DNA of 7,413 nt from an uncultured Steroidobacteraceae bacterium (GTDB lineage Bacteria; Pseudomonadota; Gammaproteobacteria; Steroidobacterales; Steroidobacteraceae): assembly GCA_955652795.1 (NCBI GenBank), contig CATPBQ010000141.1, positions 1-7,413 on the forward strand. Reading direction: 5' to 3'. The position numbers and the translations under genes were made by a program. Of the stretch, positions 1 through 6,555 are shown piece after piece. Below the pieces are notes generated by a model, which worked only from the letters and a program-made list of their open reading frames with translations, was not told the DNA's origin and searched no databases. The first letter of the stretch is position 1; each line of letters begins with the position of its first letter.

Positions 1-391
1 CACCGCTTACGTGACCATCACGGTTCAGTCGCGCTTAGCTGCGGCGGACCGCTCGCTGGAGGAAGCCGCCATGGATCTCGGCGCAAGTCCCACGCGCGCT
101 TTCGTCGAGATCACTTTACCGATCATCGCCCCGGCGATCATCTCCAGCTGGCTGCTGTGTTTCACGCTGTCGCTCGATGACCTGGTGATCTCCAGCTTCG
201 TCGCCGGGCCGGGCGCCAGCACCCTGCCGATGGTGATCTACTCCAAGGTGAAGCTCGGAGTCAGCCCCGACATCAACGCGCTCGCCAGTCTCATCGTGTG
301 CGCGGTCGGAGTGTGCATCATTGGTGCGGGTTACCTGATGGCGCGCACCGACCGCCGCCGCGCGCTCGAGACGCAGCTCGCCGGACGCTGA
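1..391 (+). CDS. potI: Putrescine-type ABC transporter permease PotI, C-terminal part (5' end outside window)
   Basis: Inner-membrane permease subunit of a polyamine (putrescine-type) ABC importer; only about the last 129 codons are present. The frame is open from base 2 (Thr-Ala-Tyr-Val...), so the GTG at 11 is an internal valine and not the start. Visible features are the cytoplasmic EAA loop that contacts the ATPase (EEAAMDLGASPTRAF followed by ITLP), a hydrophobic helix (IIAPAIISSWLLCFTLSL), the LSLDDLVISSFVAGPGASTLP stretch typical of PotI/PotC permeases, and a final membrane helix ending in a basic tail. The SFVAGPGASTLPM segment and the INALASLIV region resemble E. coli PotI more than PotC, from remembered sequence. 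The stop TGA is at 389-391. The gene runs toward the convergent potF-like gene; the ATPase and the other permease are presumably upstream, outside the window. Confidence 0.9.
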   Translation, partial: TAYVTITVQSRLAAADRSLEEAAMDLGASPTRAFVEITLPIIAPAIISSWLLCFTLSLDDLVISSFVAGPGASTLPMVIYSKVKLGVSPDINALASLIVCAVGVCIIGAGYLMARTDRRRALETQLAGR

Positions 392-422
392 GCGCACACG
401 CGCGCACCGGCGGCAGTGCGCG
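392..422. terminator. Convergent intergenic gap with GC-rich inverted repeat, possible bidirectional terminator
   Basis: This 31-bp gap separates the ends of two convergent genes. GCGCAC occurs at 392-397 and again at 402-407, and either copy can pair with GTGCGC at 416-421; the second pairing leaves an 8-nt loop. There is no T-tract on either side, so this is not a canonical intrinsic terminator. The location between two stop codons is the main reason to suggest termination or transcript-end protection. Confidence 0.35.
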
Positions 423-1577
423 TCACAGGTTGGTCTTGATGCGCGTCCAGGTGCGCGTGCGCAGCCGCTCCAGCGCCGGTCCGGCTTCCCGCGCGGTGTA
501 GAGCCGCGTCTCCACCGCCGGCGTGGGATAGACGGTCGGGTCGTTGCGGATCTGCGGGTTGACGTAGGCGTCGGCCGCCCGGTTGTCGTTGGCATAGTGG
601 ATCTCGTTGGTTATGGCGGCGATCACCCGCGGCTCGAGTATGTAGTTGAGGAATTTGTGAGCCGCCAGCGGGTGCGGCGCGTCCGCGGGAATGAGCCACG
701 CGTCGAATGAACCGTTGGCGCCCTCTTTCGGCACGGTGAAGGCCAGATGCACGTCGACCCCCGCGGCCCGGGCGCGCGCGCGGGAGGTGGCGTAGTCGCC
801 CGACCAGGACATCGAAATGCAAAACTCGCCGTTGCCGAGCCCGTTCATGTACTCGGACGAATCGAACGCGCGGATGTAGGGGCGCACGGCGAGCAGCAGC
901 TGCTCGGCCCGCTTGTAGCCGTCGGGCCGCGTGGTGTTTGGATCGAGGCGCAGGTAGTTGAGCGCGAGCTGCAGTACATCCTCGGCCGAATCGAGAAACG
1001 TCACCCCGCAGTCGGCGAAGTGCCGGATGATCTCAGGCTTGAAGATCATGTCGAGACTGTCGACCGGCGCATCCGTCATGCGGGCGCGGATCATGTCGAC
1101 GTTGTAGGCAAAGCCGTTGACGTGCCGCAGGTAGGGCATGGCATGGCGGTTGTCCGGATCCGCCTGCGCCTCGATGGCGAGTATGTGTGGGTCGAGGTTG
1201 TTCCAGTTCGGCAGCAGCGCGCGGTCGAGAGGCCGATAGATGCCGGCCTTGATCTGCCGGCTGAAGTAATCGGTCGATGTACTGACGACGTCATAACCCG
1301 AGTCGCCCGCCATCAACTTGGCCTCGAGCGTCTCGTCGGCGTCATAAGTGTCGTAGACCACCTTGATGCCGGTGGTGCGCTCGAACTGCGCGATCGTGTC
1401 CTTGCCGATATAGTCCGCCCAGTTATAGACGTGCAGCTCCATTTCCTCCCTGGCTGCCGTATGCGCCGCACGGGCGCCCGAGCCGCAGCCGCTGAGCAGC
1501 GCTGGCGCGGCAAGTGCCAGTGCGACCGCGGCGGCGCGGGCCCGGACCGCACGCCGCGACGTGCACCGGGTGTCTAT
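423..1577 (-). CDS. potF: Putrescine-type ABC transporter substrate-binding lipoprotein, PotF-like (start codon unresolved)
   Basis: Periplasmic solute-binding protein that would capture a polyamine-like cation for the PotI-type permease. Mature sequence follows E. coli PotF along its length: ELHVYNWADYIGKDT, TGIKVVYDTYDADE, LEAKLMAG, GVTFLDSAEDV, SWSGDY, FDAWLIPADA, EIHYANDNRAA, and a RTRTWTRIK end. Numbering from a hypothetical first codon at 1577 (384 residues; E. coli PotF is about 370), there is a basic n-region, a hydrophobic segment (AAAVALALAAPA) and a lipobox LLSGC with the lipidated Cys at 31, so a lipoprotein. Likely ligand residues are Trp53, Asp55, Tyr56, Glu199, Trp258, Asp261, Asp292 and Tyr328. 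Ala54 and Ser290 replace a Ser and a Phe of PotF. The start is uncertain. No ATG, GTG or TTG lies in frame between 1766 and 1443. The in-frame choices are ATG at 1769 (448 residues, 196 bases inside patD) or ATG at 1442 (339 residues, no signal peptide). I placed the start at an ATA at 1577, overlapping the patD stop, only as the position where the lipoprotein signal would begin. Cotranscribed with patD. Confidence 0.85.
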   Translation of the reverse strand: MDTRCTSRRAVRARAAAVALALAAPALLSGCGSGARAAHTAAREEMELHVYNWADYIGKDTIAQFERTTGIKVVYDTYDADETLEAKLMAGDSGYDVVSTSTDYFSRQIKAGIYRPLDRALLPNWNNLDPHILAIEAQADPDNRHAMPYLRHVNGFAYNVDMIRARMTDAPVDSLDMIFKPEIIRHFADCGVTFLDSAEDVLQLALNYLRLDPNTTRPDGYKRAEQLLLAVRPYIRAFDSSEYMNGLGNGEFCISMSWSGDYATSRARARAAGVDVHLAFTVPKEGANGSFDAWLIPADAPHPLAAHKFLNYILEPRVIAAITNEIHYANDNRAADAYVNPQIRNDPTVYPTPAVETRLYTAREAGPALERLRTRTWTRIKTNL

Positions 1578-2998
1578 AACTTCACCATCAGGTGACGCAC
1601 CACCGTATAGTCCTCCAGCGCGTAGACCGAGAGGTCCTTGCCGTAGCCGGAGCGCTTGAAGCCGCCGTGAGGCATCTCGCTCACCGTTGCAAAGTGCGTG
1701 TTGATCCAGGTCGCGCCGTACTGCAGTTGCGCCGCCACCTGCAGCGCGCGCGAAATATCGCGCGTCCACACCGAGGACGCCAGCCCGTATTCCGAGTCAT
1801 TGGCCCAGCGGATCGCCTCGTCGGTATCGCTGAAGGGCGTGACGGACACGACCGGCCCGAATACCTCGCGCTGCACGATCTCATCGTCCTGGCGCGCGCC
1901 CGCGATCACGGTGGGCTCATAGAAGAAGCCGCCGCCGGTGCGCGTCTTGCCGCCGGTGGTGAGGGTGACGTGCGGGCTCGCCGCGGCACGCGCCACTATG
2001 GCCGCGACACGCTCACGCTGCCCGCGCGATATCAGCGGGCCCATCTCCACACCGGGCTCCTCCTGCGCGCCGACCTTGATGGTACGCACCGCGCTCGTCA
2101 GGTCGGCGACCAGCCGCTCGTAAACGCGCTTGCCCGCGTACAGGCGGCAGGCGGCGGTGCAGTCCTGGCCGGCGTTGTAAAAAGCGAAGGTGCGCACACC
2201 GGCGACCACCGCTTCGATGTCCGCGTCATCGAACACGATGACCGGCGCCTTGCCGCCGAGTTCCAGGTGCGTGCGTTTGAGGTTACCGGCGGCCGCCATC
2301 AGCACTTTCTGTCCGGTTGCCACCGAGCCGGTCAGCGACACCATGCGCACGCGGTCGTGAGCTATGAGTGCGCTGCCCACTGGTTCGCCGCGACCGCAGA
2401 CGATGTTGACCACCCCGGGAGGCAGGATCTCAGCGAGCGCCGCCGCCAGCTTCAGCAAGGTGAGCGGCGTCAGCTCCGAGGGCTTGAGGACGAGGGTATT
2501 GCCGGCGGCGATCGCCGGTGCGATCTTCCAGGCCGCCATCATCAGCGGATAGTTCCACGGCGCAATCGAGCCGACGACGCCGACCGGATCGCGGCGGATC
2601 ATGCTGGTGTGACCAGGCAGGTACTCCCCCGCCGCCAGCCCCTGGGGCGAGCGGCAGGCCCCGGCGAAGAAGCGGAACACATCGGCGATCGAGGGCATTT
2701 CGTCATTGAGCGCCGCGGCCAGAGGCTTGCCGGTGTTGCGCGATTCGAGCTCGGCATAAGCGCGCGCCTCGGTGTCGATATGGTCGGCGATACGCAGCAG
2801 CAGCGCCGCGCGATCCTTGGGAGCCGTGCGCGCCCAGCCCGGAAACGCCGCTTCCGCCGCCATGACTGCCGAGTGGACCTGCGCCACCGCGGCTTCCGGC
2901 ACCGCGGCGATCTGCGCACCACTGGCGGCGTCGTGCACCGGCTGCGCCGCCGCCTCGCCCGCGACCAGGCGTCCGCCGATCAACAACTGCGTTTGCAT
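1574..2998 (-). CDS. patD: 4-aminobutyraldehyde (gamma-aminobutyraldehyde) dehydrogenase, PatD/YdcW type
   Basis: NAD-dependent cytosolic aldehyde dehydrogenase, expected to oxidise 4-aminobutyraldehyde to 4-aminobutyrate in putrescine degradation. A 4-trimethylaminobutyraldehyde substrate, giving gamma-butyrobetaine, is an alternative suggested by the neighbouring operon. Length is 474 residues, the same as E. coli YdcW as I recall it. Catalytic and cofactor signatures are intact: PWNYP with Asn149, LKPSE with Lys172, SLTGSVATG at 221-229, general base Glu246 in LELGGK, nucleophile Cys280 in NAGQDCTAACR, and EVFGP at 378-382. The C-terminus (YALEDYTVVRHLMVKL) is the family's usual end. The start is ATG at 2998-2996, with GAGGAG (complement of 3005-3010) six bases upstream. 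It is the first gene of a minus-strand unit, and the stop TAG at 1576-1574 abuts or overlaps the likely start of potF. It is transcribed divergently from the BKACE operon. Betaine aldehyde dehydrogenase is the closest other family member but fits less well. Confidence 0.88.
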   Translation of the reverse strand: MQTQLLIGGRLVAGEAAAQPVHDAASGAQIAAVPEAAVAQVHSAVMAAEAAFPGWARTAPKDRAALLLRIADHIDTEARAYAELESRNTGKPLAAALNDEMPSIADVFRFFAGACRSPQGLAAGEYLPGHTSMIRRDPVGVVGSIAPWNYPLMMAAWKIAPAIAAGNTLVLKPSELTPLTLLKLAAALAEILPPGVVNIVCGRGEPVGSALIAHDRVRMVSLTGSVATGQKVLMAAAGNLKRTHLELGGKAPVIVFDDADIEAVVAGVRTFAFYNAGQDCTAACRLYAGKRVYERLVADLTSAVRTIKVGAQEEPGVEMGPLISRGQRERVAAIVARAAASPHVTLTTGGKTRTGGGFFYEPTVIAGARQDDEIVQREVFGPVVSVTPFSDTDEAIRWANDSEYGLASSVWTRDISRALQVAAQLQYGATWINTHFATVSEMPHGGFKRSGYGKDLSVYALEDYTVVRHLMVKL

Positions 2999-3107
2999 GC
3001 TGCTCTCCTCGCGTCTCCGGCGCGCGGCTTGCCGCCGGCTGCCGGTGCGTTATATTATTATAGCCATAATATTACCTGCCGTGTGCGCTTACCGGCGAGG
3101 ACCCACC
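2999..3107. promoter_or_regulatory. Divergent promoter region between patD and the BKACE operon
   Basis: This is the only intergenic space from which both transcription units can start. A sharply AT-rich island at 3050-3074 sits in GC-rich surroundings. On the minus strand it contains a perfect TATAAT (complement of 3057-3062) suited to patD, but with no good -35 hexamer 16-18 bases upstream, which suggests an activator. On the plus strand TTGCCG (3029-3034) is 16 bases from TATATT (3051-3056) and 18 from TATTAT (3053-3058), a plausible promoter for the operon. The two -10 elements overlap, so the two promoters probably compete or share a regulator. Ribosome binding sites are GAGGAG for patD (complement of 3005-3010) and GAGG at 3097-3100 for the BKACE gene. 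Confidence 0.6.
3056..3071. repeat. AT-rich inverted repeat overlapping both -10 elements
   Basis: TATTAT (3056-3061) and ATAATA (3066-3071) form a perfect 6-bp inverted repeat around AGCC, and the adjacent TAATATTA (3067-3074) is itself a palindrome. The position over the overlapping -10 regions suits an operator. AT-rich promoter DNA often contains such symmetry by chance, so this is a weak call. Confidence 0.35.
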
Positions 3108-4007
3108 ATGAACTCCGACGTCATCATCACCTGCGCCATCACCGGCGACGACACCAAGGTTACCAAAAGCCCACATTGCCCCATCACCCCCGAGCAGATC
3201 GCCGCGTCGGCAGTCGATGCCGCGCGCGCCGGAGCTGCGATCGTGCACATCCACGTGCGCGACCCGGAAACCGGCGAGTTCAGCATGGCCACGCGCCACT
3301 ATCGCGAGGTCGTCAAGCGCATCCGCGAGAGCAAGGTCGACGTCCTGGTCAACCTCACCTGCGGCATGGGGGGCTATATCTGTGTCGGCAAGCGGGGGCT
3401 CGAGGACACCCCCGCCGCCGGCACCGACTTCGTGAGCCAGAAGGAGCGGATGCGGCACGTCATCGAGCTTTGCGGCGAGGGGCTGTACCGCCCGGAGATC
3501 GCCACGCTCGATTGCGGTACCCTCAACTTCGGCGATGGCAACCGCGCCTACATTTCCACCCCCGATTACCAGCGCGAGGGCGCGGGTATCCTGCGCGAGC
3601 TGGGCGTGAAGGTGGAGCTCGAGGTGTTCGACACCGGCAATCTGTCGTTCGTGAAGCAGATGATCAAGGAAGGCCTGATCCCCGGCCCCGCCATGATCCA
3701 GCTGTGCAGCGGCATCCCTTACGGGGTGCCCGCGGACGTCGGACACCTGCTCGCAATGGTGAACACGCTGCCGCTGCAGTGCGTGTGGACCTCCTTCGCG
3801 CTGAGCCGCATGCAGATGCCATGGGTGGCGCAGTCGATACTGCTCGGCGGCAACGTGCGCGTGGGGCTGGAGGACAACCTCTACCTCAGCCGCGGGGTGT
3901 ATGCGAGCAACGCGCAGCTGGTCGAGAAGGCACGCACCATCATCGAAGCCATGGGGGCGCGGGTTATGTCCCCGATCCAGGCGCGCGAGCGGCTGCAGCT
4001 GCACTGA
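3108..4007 (+). CDS. BKACE (DUF849) beta-keto acid cleavage enzyme, probable 3-dehydrocarnitine cleavage
   Basis: TIM-barrel metalloenzyme family that condenses a beta-keto acid with acetyl-CoA and splits it to acetoacetate plus a new acyl-CoA. At 299 residues the length is normal for the family. The metal-binding pair is seen as His47 and His49 in IVHIHVRDPETG, and the third ligand is expected at Glu255 in VGLEDNLYL. Other family hallmarks are TCAITGDDT near the N-terminus, ATLDCGTLNFGD (132-143), and IQLCSGIPYG (197-206). Subgroup features such as NLTCGMGG, EVFDTGNLSFVKQ and the C-terminal SNAQLVEKA resemble dehydrocarnitine-cleaving members as I remember them, more than the lysine-fermentation enzyme Kce. 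The expected reaction is 3-dehydrocarnitine plus acetyl-CoA giving betainyl-CoA plus acetoacetate; this substrate is inference. The start is ATG at 3108 with GAGG seven bases upstream; the same frame is open farther upstream but that part is antisense to patD. It is the first gene of a four-gene operon, one base from the thioesterase. Confidence 0.88.
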   Translation: MNSDVIITCAITGDDTKVTKSPHCPITPEQIAASAVDAARAGAAIVHIHVRDPETGEFSMATRHYREVVKRIRESKVDVLVNLTCGMGGYICVGKRGLEDTPAAGTDFVSQKERMRHVIELCGEGLYRPEIATLDCGTLNFGDGNRAYISTPDYQREGAGILRELGVKVELEVFDTGNLSFVKQMIKEGLIPGPAMIQLCSGIPYGVPADVGHLLAMVNTLPLQCVWTSFALSRMQMPWVAQSILLGGNVRVGLEDNLYLSRGVYASNAQLVEKARTIIEAMGARVMSPIQARERLQLH

Positions 4008-4008
4008 C

Positions 4009-4500
4009 GTGGCGGGCGTACCCATCTACCAGAGCGCGATCCTGCCCGAGTGGATCGACTACAACGGCCACCTGCGGGATGCCTACTACGCGCTGATCGT
4101 CAGCCTGGCCTCGGACGCGCTCATGGATCGCTTGAGGATGGATGCCGCGTACCGGCAGCGCACCCTTTGCACCTTGTACACCGTGGAGATGCACATCCAC
4201 TACCTGCACGAGGTCAAGGCAGCCGACACGGCCATCGTGACCGTGCGCATCGCGGGCGCGGATCACAAGCGCATCCACGCCGCGTTTGAGATCCTGCGCG
4301 CCGGCCACACGCCGGCGGCGGCCGCCGCCGAAGTGATGCTGCTGCACGTGCGCCAGCAGCAGCAGGCGGCCGCCACCACGCCCTTCCCGGCCGAGGTGAG
4401 CGCCGCGATCGCGGAGCTGCAGGCGAGCACCGCCGGCATGCCTTCGTCCGCACCGGGATCGCGGCGCATGGAGTTGCGCGGCACGACGCGCGCGCCATGA
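4009..4500 (+). CDS. Hotdog-fold acyl-CoA thioesterase, probable betainyl-CoA thioesterase
   Basis: Cytosolic single-domain hotdog thioesterase (4HBT-like), 163 residues. The N-terminal catalytic region LPEWIDYNGHLRDAYYALI holds Asp17, at the usual catalytic acid position, followed by Asn19 and His21. The central TLYTVEMHIHYLHEV strand and the AEVMLLHV strand are typical of the thioesterases found with, or fused to, carnitine 3-dehydrogenases. The expected role is hydrolysis of betainyl-CoA from BKACE to glycine betaine and CoA; carnitinyl-CoA is another possible substrate. The chosen start is GTG at 4009-4011, one base after the BKACE stop, because no other usable in-frame start lies nearby and the conserved domain begins within 12 residues. 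The Shine-Dalgarno match is weak, so translation is probably coupled to BKACE. The stop TGA (4498-4500) overlaps the next ATG in an ATGA junction. The Ala/Gln-rich stretch near residues 98-125 is low complexity. Confidence 0.82.
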   Translation: MAGVPIYQSAILPEWIDYNGHLRDAYYALIVSLASDALMDRLRMDAAYRQRTLCTLYTVEMHIHYLHEVKAADTAIVTVRIAGADHKRIHAAFEILRAGHTPAAAAAEVMLLHVRQQQQAAATTPFPAEVSAAIAELQASTAGMPSSAPGSRRMELRGTTRAP

Positions 4501-6554
4501 ACGCGACCGCGATGCAGCGCCTGCTGGCGCCACGCAGCCTCGCGCTCATCGGCGGCGCCTGGGCGGATGCGGCGCTGGCGGCGAGCCGCGTCATCGGCTA
4601 CTCCGGTGAGGTGTGGCGTGTTCATCCCCACCGCCCCTGCAGTGACAGCCAGCACTATTTTCGCTCCGTCGACGAGTTGCCCCGCGCACCGGATGCCGCA
4701 TTCGTCGCCGCTCCCAACCACGAGGTCCCGGCCATTGCGGCGGCGCTCGCCCGGCGCGGCGCGGGCGGTTTCGTGTGCTTTGCCGCCGGCTTTTCGGAAA
4801 CCGGCACGAGCGACGGCGAGCGTCTCACGTGCGAACTGCTCGCCAGCGCCCGCGAACTGCCGTTCTTCGGCCCCAACTGCTATGGCTTCATCAACTTCTT
4901 CGACGCTGTGGCCCTGTGGCCCGACCAGGTGGTGGGGAGCCGGTGCGAACGCGGGGTCGCCCTGATCTGCCAGAGCGGCACGCTCGCCCTCAACCTGCTG
5001 TTCAACGATCGCTCGCTGCCGATCGGCTGTGCGCTCACCGTCGGCAACCAGACGCGCCTCGCCGCCGAGGACCTGATCGAGCTGCTGGCGGACGATGCAC
5101 GCGTCACGGCGTTCGGCTTGTATCTGGAGGGCATCCGCGATGCGGCGCGCTTTGTCCGGGCGGCCGACCGGGCGCGCGCCGCCGGCAAGCCCATCGCCCT
5201 CATCAAGGCGGGACGCACCGAGGCGGCCACGCGCACCGCACTCACTCACACCGGCTCCCTCGCCGGTGCAGATGCGGCCTTCGGGGCATTCTGCGCACAG
5301 GCGGGCATCGCGCGCTGCGAATCGCTCGCGACCCTATGCGAAACGCTGAAGATCTTTCACAGCGGCGGTCCGCTGCGCGGCCGGCGCGTACTCACCATGG
5401 GCGCCTCCGGCGGCGACATGGCGATGACCGCAGACGCCGCGCGCCATCTTGGACTCGACTTCGCCCCGATTCCCGCCTCCGCTGCCGCCAGCCTGCGGGA
5501 GATTCTCTCGGATCGCGTTCACATCTCGAACCCGTTCGATTTTCATACCCATGTGTGGTTCGACCCTCCCCGGCAGCACGCCATGTTCAGCGTGGTGCAG
5601 CGCGCCGGGTTCGATGTAGTCGGGTTTATGGTCGACTGCCCGCCCGAGGGCGCGGCCGATGATTCGGCCTACGTCAGCGTGATCGAGCAGTTTGCGGCCG
5701 CGCTCCCCGGAGCAACGACCCGTGGGGCGGTGATTGCCTCGCTGCCCGAATCGCTGTCGCGCGCCACGCGGGAAAAGTGTCTCGCGGCCGGCGTCGTGCC
5801 CCTGCAGGGCCAGCGCGAAGCGCTCGAGGCGCTCGATCTGGCCGGCGCGGTCGGCGAGACCTGGGCACGCGGCGCCGCGGTGCAGCTGCACATACCGCGC
5901 GCCGCGGCGGCGTCCGCGCGCACGCTGACCGAGCACGAGGGCAAGAGCGCGCTCGCTGCGTTCGGCGTACCGGTGCCGCGCTCGCGGCTCGTCAACGCCG
6001 GTGAGGCGAGCGCCGCGGCCGCGGCGCTCGGATTTCCGGTGGTGATCAAGGCCGCAGGCGCCGCGCTCGAACACAAATCCGAGGTCGACGGGGTGGTGCT
6101 CAACGTGCGCAGCGCCGCTGAAGCCGCCGCCGCCGCGCAACGCCTGTCCGCGCTTTCCGCGACAGTGCTCGTCGAGGAGATGGTGAGCGACGGTGTCGTG
6201 GAGGTCCTGGTCGGCGTGACCGTCGATCCGCAATTCGGACAGCTCCTGGTGCTCGGCGCCGGCGGCGTGCTGACCGAGCTGCTGCGCGACAGCGTGAGCC
6301 TGCTGCCGCCGTTCAGCGCCGCCTCCATCGAGGCGGCACTCGCCAGACTCAAGCTCGCAAAGCTGCTCGCCGGTTACCGTGGCCGCCCGCCGGCAGACGT
6401 CGCTGCGCTGGCGCAGACTGTTCTCGCCTGCGCCCGCTACGCCGCGGCCAACCTCGAGCGCCTGGTGGAACTGGACCTCAATCCCGTCATCGTGCGCCCG
6501 GCCGGGCTTGGCGCCGTGGCAGTCGACGCATTGATCCGCCTGGAGGAACACTGA
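4497..6554 (+). CDS. ADP/NDP-forming acyl-CoA synthetase (fused alpha-beta, acetate--CoA ligase family)
   Basis: Cytosolic enzyme of the succinyl-CoA synthetase superfamily, forming an acyl-CoA from acid, CoA and NTP through a phosphohistidine with NDP as product. It has 685 residues. Domains in order: CoA-binding Rossmann domain (about 1-130, LAPRSLALIGG; ending FGPNCYGFINF), first succinyl-CoA-ligase-like domain (about 150-290, ALICQSGTLALNLL), which includes the probable phosphohistidine His251 in THTGSLAGADAAF, a second such domain (about 295-440, VLTMGASGGDMAM), and a C-terminal ATP-grasp domain (about 475-685) with FPVVIKAAG (Lys518), EHKSEVDGVVLNV (His526, second His position) and ELDLNPVIVRP. 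It is not a protein acetyltransferase because no GNAT domain follows. From its neighbours, the substrate is predicted to be gamma-butyrobetaine, crotonobetaine, carnitine or a related C4 acid. It would replace the AMP-forming CaiC ligase and CaiB CoA-transferase of E. coli. The start ATG overlaps the thioesterase stop by 4 bp. Confidence 0.85.
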   Translation: MNATAMQRLLAPRSLALIGGAWADAALAASRVIGYSGEVWRVHPHRPCSDSQHYFRSVDELPRAPDAAFVAAPNHEVPAIAAALARRGAGGFVCFAAGFSETGTSDGERLTCELLASARELPFFGPNCYGFINFFDAVALWPDQVVGSRCERGVALICQSGTLALNLLFNDRSLPIGCALTVGNQTRLAAEDLIELLADDARVTAFGLYLEGIRDAARFVRAADRARAAGKPIALIKAGRTEAATRTALTHTGSLAGADAAFGAFCAQAGIARCESLATLCETLKIFHSGGPLRGRRVLTMGASGGDMAMTADAARHLGLDFAPIPASAAASLREILSDRVHISNPFDFHTHVWFDPPRQHAMFSVVQRAGFDVVGFMVDCPPEGAADDSAYVSVIEQFAAALPGATTRGAVIASLPESLSRATREKCLAAGVVPLQGQREALEALDLAGAVGETWARGAAVQLHIPRAAAASARTLTEHEGKSALAAFGVPVPRSRLVNAGEASAAAAALGFPVVIKAAGAALEHKSEVDGVVLNVRSAAEAAAAAQRLSALSATVLVEEMVSDGVVEVLVGVTVDPQFGQLLVLGAGGVLTELLRDSVSLLPPFSAASIEAALARLKLAKLLAGYRGRPPADVAALAQTVLACARYAAANLERLVELDLNPVIVRPAGLGAVAVDALIRLEEH

Positions 6555-6555
6555 C

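Noticed and set aside
747..1595. 282-codon plus-strand open frame antisense to the potF-like gene
   Set aside because: The minus-strand frame matches PotF over its full length; the plus-strand product shows no recognisable family.
3108..4007. Assignment as 3-keto-5-aminohexanoate cleavage enzyme (kce) of lysine fermentation
   Set aside because: No aminomutase, kdd or kal genes are nearby, and the thioesterase and CaiD-like neighbours point to a carnitine-type substrate.
1592..4096. 834-codon plus-strand open frame antisense to patD and overlapping BKACE
   Set aside because: Its translation is Arg/His/Gly-rich without domain signatures, and it covers two well-identified genes; long antisense frames are expected in GC-rich coding DNA.
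4497..6554. Pat-type protein acetyltransferase
   Set aside because: The NDP-forming synthetase domains are present, but the protein ends after the ATP-grasp domain with no GNAT domain.
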